DNA of 64,000 nucleotides from Pseudomonas sp. URIL14HWK12:I12 (GTDB taxonomy: Bacteria > Pseudomonadota > Gammaproteobacteria > Pseudomonadales > Pseudomonadaceae), in contig NZ_QEQL01000003.1 in assembly GCF_003097135.1 (NCBI RefSeq), positions 248,001-312,000 of the forward strand, given 5' to 3'. The notes beneath the pieces were generated by a model. That model saw only the letters and a program-made list of their open reading frames with translations, was not told where the DNA came from and searched no databases. The translations under genes and the position numbers were made by a program. This document shows, in pieces, positions 38,384-47,662 of the stretch (its first letter is position 1; each line of letters begins with the position of its first letter).

Positions 38384-39103
38384 ATGACCGATTCGCACCA
38401 ACCGCCGGCCGAGGCCGGTGGTGACCAACCGCACCGCCGCGCCATCAAGAGCTTCGTGATGCGCTCAGGCCGCATGACCGAAGGCCAGCAACGTGGCCTG
38501 GATATCGGCGGCCCTCGTTTCATCCTGCCGCTGGATGCCGGCTTGACCGACTTCGACCAGGTGTTTGGCCGCAGTGCGCCGCGCACCTTCGAAATCGGCT
38601 TCGGCATGGGCCATTCCCTGCTGGAGATGGCTGCCGCTTCGCCGGAGCTGGATTTCATCGGCGTAGAAGTGCACCGGCCAGGTGTTGGCGCAGTGCTCAA
38701 CGGGGTGCTGACGCAAAACCTGAGCAACGTGCGCGTCTACGACTGCGATGCTATCGAGGTGCTCAAGCAGTGCGTGGCCGACAACAGCCTGGACCGCCTA
38801 CTGCTGTTTTTCCCAGACCCTTGGCACAAGAGCCGCCACCACAAGCGCCGCATCGTGCAGCCAGCCTTTGCGGAGCTGGTGCGCAGCAAGCTGAAAGTCG
38901 GGGGCGTGCTGCACATGGCGACCGATTGGGAGCCTTATGCCGAGTACATGCTCGAAGTGATGGACGCAGCGCCAGGCTACCGTAATCAGGCGGCCGACGG
39001 AGGCTGCGTGCCGAGGCCCGAAGAGAGGCCGGTGACCAAGTTCGAGCGCCGCGGCGAGCGGCTGGGGCATGGCACCTGGGACCTGAAATTCGAGAAGCTG
39101 TAG
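38384..39103 (+). CDS. trmB: tRNA (guanine-N7-)-methyltransferase
   Basis: 239 residues. [19 protein letters not shown] is the TrmB start, [15 protein letters not shown] the SAM motif, and [17 protein letters not shown] the FPDPW catalytic motif. It methylates G46 of tRNA. Closely follows thiG. Confidence 0.96.
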   Translation: MTDSHQPPAEAGGDQPHRRAIKSFVMRSGRMTEGQQRGLDIGGPRFILPLDAGLTDFDQVFGRSAPRTFEIGFGMGHSLLEMAAASPELDFIGVEVHRPGVGAVLNGVLTQNLSNVRVYDCDAIEVLKQCVADNSLDRLLLFFPDPWHKSRHHKRRIVQPAFAELVRSKLKVGGVLHMATDWEPYAEYMLEVMDAAPGYRNQAADGGCVPRPEERPVTKFERRGERLGHGTWDLKFEKL

Positions 39104-39106
39104 CCC

Positions 39107-39167
39107 GTGGGAGGCCGGCTTGCCGGGCGACGCTCATTAGCGAAGTCACAGCTAGCCGCCCTCCCAC
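39107..39167. repeat. Pseudomonas REP-like palindromic element
   Basis: Starts GTGGGAGGCCGGCTTGCCGG (39107-39126) and ends CCCTCCCAC (39159-39167), so the outer ends are inverted. The core with GGCTTGCC is of the type common in P. putida-group intergenic REP elements. It is single and imperfect. It lies between the convergent trmB and DUF3392 genes, where it may also terminate transcription. Confidence 0.65.
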
Positions 39168-39183
39168 AAAGTTGATCTACGCG

Positions 39184-39507
39184 TCAGTTGCGGTCCGCGA
39201 CCACCCCGATCAGCACCAGCACCACCAGCAGCACCGGGGCCAGGCTGTAGTTGTTGAACTGTGACAGCCCTTTGATCACCCACGGGGTCGCATATACCAG
39301 CGCCAGCCCGCTGCCCACCAGGCACACCAGTGCCATGGCCGGGATACGCAGGGCGCCGGCGAAGCCGCCCAGGCGGCCCTCGACCCAGCTTTTGAACTGG
39401 GCACCGAACAGCACCAGCACGCAGCCCACCAATGCCAGGGAAATTTCCGAAAGGTTGCTACGGCTCCAGCGGGAAACCGTGGCGAGCAGGTCCATTATCA
39501 GGTCCAT
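39184..39507 (-). CDS. DUF3392 small membrane protein
   Basis: 107 residues with three hydrophobic segments: ISLALVGCVLVLFGAQFKSW, IPAMALVCLVGSGLALVYA and YSLAPVLLVVLVLIGVVAD. The family is conserved in gamma-proteobacteria and its role is unknown. ATG 39507 has AAGGA at good distance. It starts ten bases after hemW, so is likely the last gene of the metX operon. Confidence 0.85.
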   Translation of the reverse strand: MDLIMDLLATVSRWSRSNLSEISLALVGCVLVLFGAQFKSWVEGRLGGFAGALRIPAMALVCLVGSGLALVYATPWVIKGLSQFNNYSLAPVLLVVLVLIGVVADRN

Positions 39508-39516
39508 GGGCAATCC

Positions 39517-40680
39517 TTAATTCAAGAACAGCTGCAAAAGGTCATTCAGAAACAACTGACCACGGGGCGTTGCCGCCAGGCGCGCCGGTTCGACCTTGAG
39601 CAGCCCCTTTTGTTCAGCCACCCGGCGGGCGGTTTCCAGGCTCGCCAGCGGCAGGCCGGTGCGGGCCTCGAACAAAGCAGCGTCAACGCCTTCGGTGAGG
39701 CGCAGTGCGTTCATCATGAATTCAAACGGCAGCTCCTCGGCCGGCAGCGGCTTGTCGCCAGCCTTGAAGGGCTTGGCCAGGTTGAGGTAGTCCTTGGGCA
39801 GGCGCGTCTTCCAGGTGCGGCGAATGCTGCCGTCCAGGCCGGTAAGCTTGCCATGGGCGCCGGCACCGATGCCGATGAAATCGCCGAACGACCAATAATT
39901 GAGGTTGTGCCGTGCCTGTTTGCCAGGCTGGGCGTAGGCAGACACTTCATACTGCCCGTAGCCTTCGGCTGCCAGCAGGGCCTGGCCGGCTTCCTGGATG
40001 TCCCAGAGAATGTCGTCCTCGGGCAGCTCCGGCGGCTGGTTCCAGAACACCGTGTTCGGCTCCAGCGTGAGCTGGTACCACGACAGGTGCGCGGGGGCCA
40101 GGGCAATGGCTTGGCGCAGGTCGTCGAGCGCGTCATCCAGGCTCTGGTCGGGCAGCCCATGCATCAGGTCGAGGTTGAAGTTGTCGAAACCGGCGCGGCG
40201 CGCCATCTCGGCCGCTCGCAGCGCCTCATCGCCAGTATGGATGCGGCCAAGCTTTTCGAGCTTGGCCGGCTGGAAACTCTGCACACCGATGGACAGCCTA
40301 TTGATGCCGAGCTTACGGTAAGCCACGAACTTGGCCTGCTCGAACGTACCGGGGTTGGCTTCGAGGGTGATTTCGATGTCGCTGGCAAAGCGGATGCGCG
40401 ACTGAACCCCCTCCAGCAAGCGGCCCAGCGCCTGAGCACTGAACAGGCTGGGCGTGCCGCCGCCGAAGAAGATCGACGTCAGCTCGCGGCCCTGGGCGTA
40501 GGGCAGGTCTTGGTCCAGGTCGCTGAGCAGGGCGCTGACGTAGGCATCCTCGGGCAGCTCGGGGCTGGCGGCGTGGGAGTTGAAGTCGCAATAAGGGCAT
40601 TTGCGCACACACCAGGGGATGTGCACATACAACGCCAGTGGCGGCAGCGTGGGCGCGCCACGGCGAATAAGCTCGCTCAT
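39517..40680 (-). CDS. hemW: Radical SAM heme chaperone HemW
   Basis: 387 residues. [20 protein letters not shown] holds the C-x3-C-x2-C radical SAM cluster site. [10 protein letters not shown] and EANPGTFEQ are the SAM-binding blocks, and a HemN-type C-terminal domain follows. HemW inserts heme into respiratory enzymes and does not itself oxidise coproporphyrinogen. The ATG at 40680 overlaps rdgB as ATGA. Confidence 0.94.
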   Translation of the reverse strand: MSELIRRGAPTLPPLALYVHIPWCVRKCPYCDFNSHAASPELPEDAYVSALLSDLDQDLPYAQGRELTSIFFGGGTPSLFSAQALGRLLEGVQSRIRFASDIEITLEANPGTFEQAKFVAYRKLGINRLSIGVQSFQPAKLEKLGRIHTGDEALRAAEMARRAGFDNFNLDLMHGLPDQSLDDALDDLRQAIALAPAHLSWYQLTLEPNTVFWNQPPELPEDDILWDIQEAGQALLAAEGYGQYEVSAYAQPGKQARHNLNYWSFGDFIGIGAGAHGKLTGLDGSIRRTWKTRLPKDYLNLAKPFKAGDKPLPAEELPFEFMMNALRLTEGVDAALFEARTGLPLASLETARRVAEQKGLLKVEPARLAATPRGQLFLNDLLQLFLN

Positions 40681-41270
40681 GCCAGGCCCAGGCGCTCGCG
40701 CAGCAGCGCCATGGCGCGGGCGCGGTGGCTCAAGCGGTTCTTCTGCTCGGGCGGCAGCTCGGCGCTGGAGCATTCGCCCTCGGGTACCCAGAACAACGGG
40801 TCGTAGCCGAAACCGTGCTCGCCGCGAGCGGCCTCGAGGATGCGGCCGTGCCACAGCCCTTCGCAAAGGATCGGCAGCGGGTCGTCGGCATGCCGCACCA
40901 GCGCCAGCACGCAAACGAACTGCGCGCCGCGCTCGGCCTCCGGCACGCCCGCCAGCGCCTGCAGCAGTTTGGTATTGTTGGCAGCATCGCCCTGGCCATC
41001 GGCATAGCGGGCCGAATAGATGCCAGGTGCGCCGCCCAGGTAGTCCACTGCCAGCCCCGAGTCGTCGGCCAACGCTGGCAGGCCCGACAAACGGGCGGCA
41101 TTGCGTGCCTTGAGAATGGCGTTCTCGACGAACGACAGGCCCGTCTCCTCGGGCTCGACCTGGCTGAACTCGCCCACGGAGCGCAAACAGACGCTGTTGC
41201 CAAGCATGGCTTGCAGCTCCTTGAGCTTGCCGGCGTTGTGGCTGGCCAAGACCAGTTCGGGAATGTTCAT
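40677..41270 (-). CDS. rdgB: dITP/XTP pyrophosphatase
   Basis: 197 residues. [18 protein letters not shown] is the substrate-binding N-terminus and [20 protein letters not shown] the metal-binding block; [15 protein letters not shown] is near the C-terminus. It clears non-canonical purine nucleoside triphosphates. Start is 25 bases downstream of metW. Confidence 0.96.
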   Translation of the reverse strand: MNIPELVLASHNAGKLKELQAMLGNSVCLRSVGEFSQVEPEETGLSFVENAILKARNAARLSGLPALADDSGLAVDYLGGAPGIYSARYADGQGDAANNTKLLQALAGVPEAERGAQFVCVLALVRHADDPLPILCEGLWHGRILEAARGEHGFGYDPLFWVPEGECSSAELPPEQKNRLSHRARAMALLRERLGLA

Positions 41271-41294
41271 TGCAAAAACCTCATGCGTGGCGGC

Positions 41295-41915
41295 TCACAC
41301 CGCCACTTTGTGTTCCGAAAGGCCGGGGCTGCTGACCCGGTATATACCGATCTCGCCAAGCAGGTTCGGCCACAGCTTGCTGCCCAGGTTGTGCCGGTGC
41401 TGGTGGTCCACCGCCAGGCGGTCGAGTACCTGGGCGCGGCGCTCGCGGCACAGGGCTTCGAAGTCCTTGAAGGTGCAGAAGTGGATGTTCGGTGTGTTGT
41501 ACCAGGTGTAAGGCATGAAGTCCGAGACCGGCATCTTGCCTTTGGTCGCCAGGTAGGCGCGGCAGCGCCAATGCCCGAAGTTGGGGAAGGTGATGATGCA
41601 CTGGCGGCCGACTCTGAGCATCTCGTCGAGGATGCGGTCAGGGTAGGTCACTGCCTGCAGCGCCTGAGTCATCACCACCACGTCGAAACTGTTGCTGGCG
41701 AAATTGCCCAGCCCCTTGTCGAGGTCCTGCTCGATGACGTTCACGCCTTTGCTCACGCAGGCAGTGATGTTGTCGGGGTCGATCTCCAGGCCATAGCCGC
41801 TCACACCTTTGTGGTCGCGCAGCCAGGCCAGCAGTTCGCCGTTGCCACAGCCCAGGTCGAGCACCCGGCTGCCGGTGGGGATCCATTCCTGGATGATGTC
41901 CAGATCGGCTCTCAT
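41295..41915 (-). CDS. metW: Methionine biosynthesis protein MetW
   Basis: 206 residues. SRVLDLGCGNGELLAWLRD is a class I SAM-methyltransferase motif; VMTQALQAVTYPDRILDEML and FPNFGHWRCRAYLATKGKMP are MetW features. Its precise reaction is unsettled; it is required with MetX in methionine synthesis in several bacteria. ATG 41915 lies eight bases after metX. Confidence 0.95.
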   Translation of the reverse strand: MRADLDIIQEWIPTGSRVLDLGCGNGELLAWLRDHKGVSGYGLEIDPDNITACVSKGVNVIEQDLDKGLGNFASNSFDVVVMTQALQAVTYPDRILDEMLRVGRQCIITFPNFGHWRCRAYLATKGKMPVSDFMPYTWYNTPNIHFCTFKDFEALCRERRAQVLDRLAVDHQHRHNLGSKLWPNLLGEIGIYRVSSPGLSEHKVAV

Positions 41916-41922
41916 GGGGCCC

Positions 41923-43062
41923 TCAAAGCTCAATACGGTTCATGTAGCTGGAAAACGCCTGCAGGTAGCGCGGCACCGGGATCAGGAAAGCGTCATGGCC
42001 CTGTGGGGCGTCGATTTCCAGGTAGCAGACGTTCTTGCGCGCGGCGATCAGCGCGTCGACCAACTCACGCGAGCGGGCCGGGGAGAAGCGCCAGTCGGTG
42101 GTGAACGACATCACGCAGAAATCGGCCTGTACGCCTTCGAAGGTTTTGGCCAGGTCATCGCCGTGGGCGGCGGCGGGGTCGAAGTAATCCAGTGCCTTGG
42201 TCATCACCAGGTAGGTGTTGGCGTCGAAGCGCCCGGAAAACTCTTCACCCTGATAGCGCAGGTAGCTCTCGACCTGAAACTCGACGTTGTGGAAGTCGTA
42301 GTTGAGCTTCTCGTTCTTCAGGCCGCGGCCGAATTTTTCCCCCATCGAGTCATCGGAGAGGTAGGTGATGTGGCCGACCATTCGCGCCAGCATCAGCCCC
42401 CGCTTGGGGATCACGCCTTGGGCCTGGAAGTCGCCGCCATGAAACTCCGGGTCGGACAGGATCGCCTGGCGCGCCACTTCGTTGAACGCGATGTTCTGTG
42501 CCGACAGCTTGGGCGCCGAGGCGATGGCTACGCAGTGGCGCAGGCGATCAGGGTAGGTGAGTGACCATTGCAGCGCCTGCATGCCGCCCAGGCTGCCGCC
42601 GACCACCGCTGCCCACACCTTGATGCCCAGGCGGTCGGCCAGGCGCGCCTGGCTGTGCACCCAGTCTTCGACGGTAACGACCGGAAACTGTGCGCCCCAG
42701 GGTTTGCCGGTTTCCGGGTCGATGCTGCTGGGGCCGGTGGAACCATTGCAGCCGCCCAGGTTGTTCAGCGACACCACGAAGAACCGGTTGGTATCGATCG
42801 GTTTGCCGGGGCCGATGCAGCTGTCCCACCAGCCTGGCTTGCGGTCGCTCTCGCTGTGGTAACCCGCAGCGTGGTGATGGCCCGATAGCGCGTGGCAGAT
42901 CAGCACCGCGTTGCTGGCCTCGGCATTGAGCGTGCCGTAGGTTTCGTATACCAGCTCGTAAGCGGCAAGGGAGCGGCCGCAGGCCAGGGGCAGCGGCTCA
43001 TGAAAATGGGCGGTCTGGGGCGTGACAAGGCCGACGGAATCGCCGGCGAAGACCTTGGACAT
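41923..43062 (-). CDS. metX: Homoserine O-acyltransferase MetX
   Basis: 379 residues, alpha/beta hydrolase fold. Nucleophile Ser157 is in [14 protein letters not shown]; the His is in GHDAFLIP near the C-terminus. It activates homoserine for methionine synthesis. In Pseudomonas this enzyme type has been reported to use succinyl-CoA, but the donor cannot be fixed here. ATG 43062 opens the conserved [15 protein letters not shown]. The 91-codon upstream extension is a shadow of the LuxR gene. Confidence 0.95.
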   Translation of the reverse strand: MSKVFAGDSVGLVTPQTAHFHEPLPLACGRSLAAYELVYETYGTLNAEASNAVLICHALSGHHHAAGYHSESDRKPGWWDSCIGPGKPIDTNRFFVVSLNNLGGCNGSTGPSSIDPETGKPWGAQFPVVTVEDWVHSQARLADRLGIKVWAAVVGGSLGGMQALQWSLTYPDRLRHCVAIASAPKLSAQNIAFNEVARQAILSDPEFHGGDFQAQGVIPKRGLMLARMVGHITYLSDDSMGEKFGRGLKNEKLNYDFHNVEFQVESYLRYQGEEFSGRFDANTYLVMTKALDYFDPAAAHGDDLAKTFEGVQADFCVMSFTTDWRFSPARSRELVDALIAARKNVCYLEIDAPQGHDAFLIPVPRYLQAFSSYMNRIEL

Positions 43063-43129
43063 CTGGCCTGCTCTCGGGTGAATGAGGCACAAGTCTAAGG
43101 ATTGGGCGAGGTTTGTACCAGTGGCAGGC

Positions 43130-43909
43130 TCAGCTACCGGCCTCGCTGAAGCCCAGGCTGGCGATGAAGCGCGAGAACAGCTCGGGCTGCGAGGAAATGT
43201 CGAGCTTGGCGTACAGGTGGCGGCGGTGTGCCTTGATGGTCTCGGGCGAAATGCCCAGGCGCTCGGCCATGGCTTTGGAGGAGTAACCGCGGAGGATAAG
43301 CCGAGCGATTTCGAGCTCCCGCTCAGACAGCACACCTTCGCCGAAATGGGCCATTGCGTTGGCCACCGGTGCCGGTTGCGAAGCTGTCGGGGCGAGCCTT
43401 GCCCAGTGCTGGCCCAGCAAGGCCAGCACCCAGGGGCTGCAGAGCGTCAACTTGCCCAGTTCGGTCGCGCTGAAGCGCCGGCGCATGCCCAGCGACAACG
43501 ACAGCACGCTGTTGCCAGGCAACTGCAGCAGGTATTGCACCTCGTCTTCCAGCACGTGGTCGTGAAAGTAGTTCAGGTAGTACTCGGTTTGCCGAAAGTG
43601 GTCCGGCGCGACCTCTTCCAGGTGATAGAAGCCGCTGCCCAGGCCTTCCCGCGCGGCCTGGTAGAACGGGTCGAGCAGATACAGCCCGTCCAGATACAGC
43701 GCGCTGGCGGCAGGGGCGGGTGCCGCATCGTACTCGTCCAATGCCAGCGCAGGCCCCTGCGCGGGAAAGTGCACAGCCAAAGCGTTGTCGAGCGGCACCC
43801 ACTGGCGCAGCAAAAGCACCAGCTGGCGCCAAAAGCGAGGGCCGCCAGCGTGCTCGATGGCGCGAGCCAGGGCGGTATGGCTGGCAGCTTCCAAGAACAG
43901 GCTGTCCAT
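43130..43909 (-). CDS. LuxR-family transcriptional regulator
   Basis: 259 residues. The C-terminal helix-turn-helix is [20 protein letters not shown] then [20 protein letters not shown], typical of LuxR/FixJ DNA-binding domains. The N-terminal 180 residues lack a receiver Asp or a known autoinducer-binding pattern. ATG 43909 is chosen because GGAG is six bases upstream; the frame runs to 44665 without coding features. It is divergent from the APC permease gene, which it probably controls through the inverted repeats at 43967-43985. Confidence 0.85.
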   Translation of the reverse strand: MDSLFLEAASHTALARAIEHAGGPRFWRQLVLLLRQWVPLDNALAVHFPAQGPALALDEYDAAPAPAASALYLDGLYLLDPFYQAAREGLGSGFYHLEEVAPDHFRQTEYYLNYFHDHVLEDEVQYLLQLPGNSVLSLSLGMRRRFSATELGKLTLCSPWVLALLGQHWARLAPTASQPAPVANAMAHFGEGVLSERELEIARLILRGYSSKAMAERLGISPETIKAHRRHLYAKLDISSQPELFSRFIASLGFSEAGS

Positions 43910-43966
43910 GGTGGGCTCCATTGCGGGGGTAGGGCATTGGCGCGCGTTTGCCGAGGCGCTGTCAAT

Positions 43967-43985
43967 GGGGGTACCCCTTTGGGGG
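43967..43985. promoter_or_regulatory. Candidate operator between luxR-type and permease genes
   Basis: GGGGTACCCC (43968-43977) is a perfect palindrome and CCCC-TTT-GGGG (43974-43984) overlaps it, giving nested inverted repeats of G and C runs. The position directly upstream of the candidate -35 of the permease gene suits binding by an activator such as the adjacent LuxR-family protein. Binding is an inference. Confidence 0.4.
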
Positions 43986-43987
43986 AA

Positions 43988-44017
43988 TTGCGCCCGCCCC
44001 GCACCGGTTCCTAGAGT
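43988..44017 (+). promoter_or_regulatory. Candidate promoter of APC permease gene
   Basis: TTGCGC (43988-43993) and TAGAGT (44012-44017) are spaced by 18 bases. The elements are weak, in keeping with a promoter that needs an activator. Confidence 0.4.
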
Positions 44018-44110
44018 GGGCCCTGCCCAGCGCGCCGTTCGAGCGCGCGGTGTTTCGCCGTATTCGTTCTGCCTCCACCAAAACGCGTATAACAACGTGA
44101 GGATGACGAT

Positions 44111-45472
44111 ATGCCCGCTTCTTCCGAAACTTCGGCTCTCAGCCGTACCCTCAGCGTGCCCGACGTGGTGGCTATCACCGTCTCTTCGGTCACACCTGCA
44201 AGCTCCGTATTCGTGATCGCGCCCTTCGCCATTGCCCAGGCCGGCACCGGGGTGATCTGGGCGTTTGCCCTCGGCGGCCTGCTGGCATTGATGTTCGCCC
44301 TTTGCTATGCAGAGCTGGGCCGCGCCCACAGCGCAGCGGGCGGCGAATACGTCTTCGCCAAGCGCGTGTTCGGTGGCTTGGCCGGCTATGCCACGTTCCT
44401 GACGGTGCTGGCGATGCTGCTGTTCATTCCGCCGGTGCTGGCGACGGGCGCCGCCACGTACCTCAATGCAGCATTGGGTACCGGCTTCGATAGCCAGGCG
44501 GTGGCCTTGGTCATCGTCGTGGCCAGCTACGGGCTGGGGATCCTCAACATCAAGCTCAATGCCTGGGTGACCGGCGCCTGCCTGTTTCTTGAAGTGGCCG
44601 CGTTGATGGTGATCGTGGTGCTGGGTTTTGGCCATGCGCAGCAGCCGGTCAGTGCCCTGTTGCATCCGCAGGCGCTGAGCAACGGCGTGCTGAGCGCTGC
44701 GCCTTGGGCGTTGGTGGTGGGTGCGATCGGCACCGCACTGTTTTCGTTCAATGGCTACGGCGGCGCCGTGCTGTTGGCCGAAGACATGAAATGCGCCGGG
44801 CGCGGCATTCCCAAGGCCGTGTTGTGGTCAGTGGTGCTGGTGGTGAGTATCGAGATCGTGCCGCTGGTGGCGCTGTTGGTAGGTGCGCCGTCGCTTGAGC
44901 AGATGCTGGCCAGCCCTGATCCCATCGGCTACCTACTGACCGCGCACGGCAACCAGACGCTGTCGCGCCTGGTCAGTGCCGGGATCTTCCTGTCGGTGTT
45001 CAACGCCATTGTCGCGTTGGTGATCCAGATCGGCCGGGTGATCTACAGCAGCGGGCGCGACCAGTTGTGGGTGCCGGGGATGAACCGCGCGTTTACCCGT
45101 ATTCACCCCAAGTGGCAGTCGCCCTGGCTGGCCACGTTGTTTCTGGCGGTGCCCTCGGCGGCGCTGAGCTTCAGCTCCAACCTCTCCGAGCTGACCTCCT
45201 TCACCGTGCTGCTGATCCTGTGCGTCTACCTGGTAGTTGGCCTGTGCGCGCTGTTCAGCCGAGTGCTGCGCCGCGACCGCGAGCATCCGTATCGGATGCC
45301 TTTGTGGCCGCTACCGGCATTGGTCGCGGTGACAGGCGCAGGGTACCTGCTGTTGGCTAACCTGGGGGCCGCGAGCAGCCGGGACATTTTCATCCTGGTC
45401 GGCATCCTGGGGGTGTCGATGGTTCTGTATGGGGTCTATGGCAAGGCCAGCCCCGCCTTTCAGAAGCTTTAG
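44111..45472 (+). CDS. APC-family amino acid/amine permease
   Basis: 453 residues, twelve predicted helices. VPDVVAITVSSVTPASSVF starts helix 1, AELGRAHSAAGGEYVFAKRV is the conserved loop after helix 2, and FSFNGYGGAVLLAEDMKCAG lies in the helix 6 region. GAGG is eight bases upstream of the ATG. It is followed after 17 bases by the P1 peptidase gene and is divergent from the LuxR gene. It probably imports an amino acid, amine or small amide that the next enzyme processes; the substrate cannot be read from sequence. Confidence 0.88.
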   Translation: MPASSETSALSRTLSVPDVVAITVSSVTPASSVFVIAPFAIAQAGTGVIWAFALGGLLALMFALCYAELGRAHSAAGGEYVFAKRVFGGLAGYATFLTVLAMLLFIPPVLATGAATYLNAALGTGFDSQAVALVIVVASYGLGILNIKLNAWVTGACLFLEVAALMVIVVLGFGHAQQPVSALLHPQALSNGVLSAAPWALVVGAIGTALFSFNGYGGAVLLAEDMKCAGRGIPKAVLWSVVLVVSIEIVPLVALLVGAPSLEQMLASPDPIGYLLTAHGNQTLSRLVSAGIFLSVFNAIVALVIQIGRVIYSSGRDQLWVPGMNRAFTRIHPKWQSPWLATLFLAVPSAALSFSSNLSELTSFTVLLILCVYLVVGLCALFSRVLRRDREHPYRMPLWPLPALVAVTGAGYLLLANLGAASSRDIFILVGILGVSMVLYGVYGKASPAFQKL

Positions 45473-45489
45473 AGCTATTGAGGTTTGCT

Positions 45490-46596
45490 ATGCGAGCACG
45501 TGATTGGGGGATCACCCTGGGCACCGGCCAGCCCGGGCCGAACAATGCCATTACCGATGTGCCGGGCGTGCGGGTGGGCCACGCCACGCTCGATGAAACC
45601 GGCCGGGGCAAGCCTGTGCGTACAGGCGTCAGTGTGATCGAGCCCCGCCAGGGGCCGGCACGTTACGACCCGTGTTTCGCCGGCTGCCATGTACTCAACG
45701 GCAATGGAGACGCGACTGGCCTTGAGTGGATACGCGAAGCCGGGCTGTTGACCACGCCGATCGCCACCACCAACACCCACAGCGTAGGCACGGTGCGTGA
45801 TGCGTTGATCGCCCACGAGCATGCCACCCTGGCCGACCCTTCGACCTATTGGTGCATGCCGGTGGTGATGGAAACCTACGACGGTGTGCTCAATGACATC
45901 TGGGGTCAGCATGTCACGGCCGAGCTGGTGCAGGCGGCACTGGCCGATGCCCAGGCCGGGTCGGTGGCAGAAGGCGCCGTCGGGGGTGGCACCGGGATGA
46001 TCTGCCATGAATTCAAGGGCGGGATCGGCACCGCCTCCCGGGTGCTTGCTGCTGAGCAGGGCGGCTGGACCGTCGGGGCGTTCGTGCAGGCCAACCACGG
46101 GCAACGCCGGGAGCTGCGCATCGACGGCTACCCGGTAGGCCGAGTGCTGGGCCACCTCGCTTCGCCTTACGCCCACCAGGATACGCCCGGCATGGGTTCG
46201 ATCGTGGTGGTGCTGGCCACTGACGCTCCGCTGTTGCCACACCAGTGCCAGCGCCTTGCCCAGCGGGCATCGGTGGGCCTGGCCCGCACCGGCGGCGGCA
46301 CTGAGGATTCGAGCGGGGATATCTTCCTGGCGTTCGCCACTGGCAACAGCGGGCTCGCCCCCGCCGACTACAACCGGCGCGGCCTGGCCCTGGCCAGCGA
46401 TATCAGGATGGTGAACAACGACCATATCTCGCCGTTATTCGCAGCGGCGGCCGAGGCGGTCGAAGAGGCGATAGCCAACGCTTTGCTGGCCGGCAGAGAC
46501 ATGCAAACCGAAGACGGCCGGCACGTGCTGGCGCTTGATGGCCCTCGCCTGCTCGAAGCCCTCGAGCAGGTAGGCTGGCGCAAGGGGGCTATTTGA
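45490..46596 (+). CDS. P1-family peptidase, DmpA/BapA-like aminopeptidase or amidase
   Basis: 368 residues. ITDVPGVRVGHATLDE is the DmpA-family start, GNGDATGLEWIREAGLL and GAVGGGTGMICHEFKGG are conserved blocks, and DSSGDIFLAFATGN holds the serine expected to become the N-terminal nucleophile after self-cleavage. Related enzymes release N-terminal amino acids from peptides, D-amino-acid amides or beta-peptides. Start ATG 45490 has GAGG seven bases upstream. It forms an operon with the permease. The natural substrate is unknown. Its end overlaps the convergent methyltransferase gene by 8 bases. Confidence 0.87.
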   Translation: MRARDWGITLGTGQPGPNNAITDVPGVRVGHATLDETGRGKPVRTGVSVIEPRQGPARYDPCFAGCHVLNGNGDATGLEWIREAGLLTTPIATTNTHSVGTVRDALIAHEHATLADPSTYWCMPVVMETYDGVLNDIWGQHVTAELVQAALADAQAGSVAEGAVGGGTGMICHEFKGGIGTASRVLAAEQGGWTVGAFVQANHGQRRELRIDGYPVGRVLGHLASPYAHQDTPGMGSIVVVLATDAPLLPHQCQRLAQRASVGLARTGGGTEDSSGDIFLAFATGNSGLAPADYNRRGLALASDIRMVNNDHISPLFAAAAEAVEEAIANALLAGRDMQTEDGRHVLALDGPRLLEALEQVGWRKGAI

Positions 46597-47059
46597 ACTT
46601 CGGCCCCGAGCGGGTGTTGAGCCCCTTGGCCATGCGGTCATAAAGCAGCACATTGACCGTGGCTGCCAGGTTCAGGCAGCCCTGGGTGGGAATGTAGACG
46701 GTCTCTTCGCACCAGGCTCGTACCTCTGGGCTCAGGGTGCCGTCCTCTGGCCCGAAGATGTACAAGGCGCGGTCGGGATGGGTGTAGGTGGTCAGGTCGC
46801 GTGCGTCGTCGACCAGCTCCACCGCCACCGGCGTGCAGCCCAGCGGGATGATCGCCTGCAGGTCGTCTACGCCGATCAGCGGGATGTCGTAGTGCACCCG
46901 CTTGGTATCAGTGACGAAGTCTTTCGAGCGCTCATAGCGTTTGCCGGTGTAGAACACCGAGCTGACCCCGAAGCAGCCGGCGGCGCGCATCACCGAGCCG
47001 ACGTTCTCCGGAGACTTGGGGTTGAACAGCCCGACGCAGGCGTAGCGTTTGTTCACCAC
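46589..47059 (-). CDS. SPOUT-family (TrmH-like) RNA methyltransferase
   Basis: 156 residues. VGLFNPKSPENVGSVMRAAG is motif 1 of SpoU/TrmH enzymes, IFGPEDGTLSPEVRAW motif 2, and IPTQGCLNLAATVNVLLYDR motif 3 of the knotted SAM-binding fold. The short length is like TrmL but the target nucleotide is not evident. It begins two bases after yggT ends, so it is co-transcribed with proC and yggT. Confidence 0.87.
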   Translation of the reverse strand: MVNKRYACVGLFNPKSPENVGSVMRAAGCFGVSSVFYTGKRYERSKDFVTDTKRVHYDIPLIGVDDLQAIIPLGCTPVAVELVDDARDLTTYTHPDRALYIFGPEDGTLSPEVRAWCEETVYIPTQGCLNLAATVNVLLYDRMAKGLNTRSGPKFK

Positions 47060-47061
47060 GT

Positions 47062-47652
47062 TCAGATCAGCCGGGAGATGACGGCGGGCATCAGCGTGGC
47101 TTCGGCCAGCGCACCGATCAGGTAGGTGCTCAGCAGCTGGATCAGCACGAAGGCAACCAGTGGCGAAAGGTCCAGGCCACCCATGGTCGGCATGATGCGG
47201 CGGATCGGCGCCAGCAGCGGCTCGCAGATCTGATTGGCCAGCTCTGCCGCCGGGTTGTGGCTGTTGGGCGCGACCCAGCTGACGATCACCATCAGAATCA
47301 TGGCGAAGAAGAAGACCTTCAGAAACAGCGCGGTCACGCCGATGATCGCCCAGATCAGCATTTGAACCGGCGTACCGGTAATGCCGTAGGTCAGGAGCAA
47401 GGTCAGCGCCATCACCACCAATTGCACCACGATCGCCAGCAGCAGCGAGGCAGTGTCGAGCCCGCCGATGCTGGGAATGATTTTGCGCAGCGGCCGCAGC
47501 AGCGGCTGGGTGGCCCGAACGGCTACCTGGCTCAGCGGGTTGTAGAAATCTGCCCGTACCAGTTGCAGGATGAAACGCAGCAGCACCAGCAGCAGGTAGA
47601 GGCCGCCGAATACCTGGATCACGAACACGGCAGCGCCGTTCAAAGCCGTCAT
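47062..47652 (-). CDS. yggT: YggT-family membrane protein
   Basis: 196 residues containing two YggT repeats, each with a pair of hydrophobic helices: residues about 5-95 (FVIQVFGGLYLLLVLLRFIL then LLLAIVVQLVVMALTLLLTY) and about 105-190 (MLIWAIIGVTALFLKVFFF and later). Each repeat has the conserved RRIxPxxGGLDxSP-type stretch (APIRRIMPTMGGLDLSP). Role uncertain; linked to membrane and division processes elsewhere. ATG 47652 has GAGG at good distance; a TTG two codons earlier is unlikely. Confidence 0.9.
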   Translation of the reverse strand: MTALNGAAVFVIQVFGGLYLLLVLLRFILQLVRADFYNPLSQVAVRATQPLLRPLRKIIPSIGGLDTASLLLAIVVQLVVMALTLLLTYGITGTPVQMLIWAIIGVTALFLKVFFFAMILMVIVSWVAPNSHNPAAELANQICEPLLAPIRRIMPTMGGLDLSPLVAFVLIQLLSTYLIGALAEATLMPAVISRLI

Positions 47653-47662
47653 ATGCAAATCC

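Noticed and set aside
43910..44665. Upstream extension of the LuxR gene to 511 codons
   Set aside because: The extension runs through the intergenic region and antisense to the permease gene, shows no domain, and a ribosome site precedes ATG 43909.
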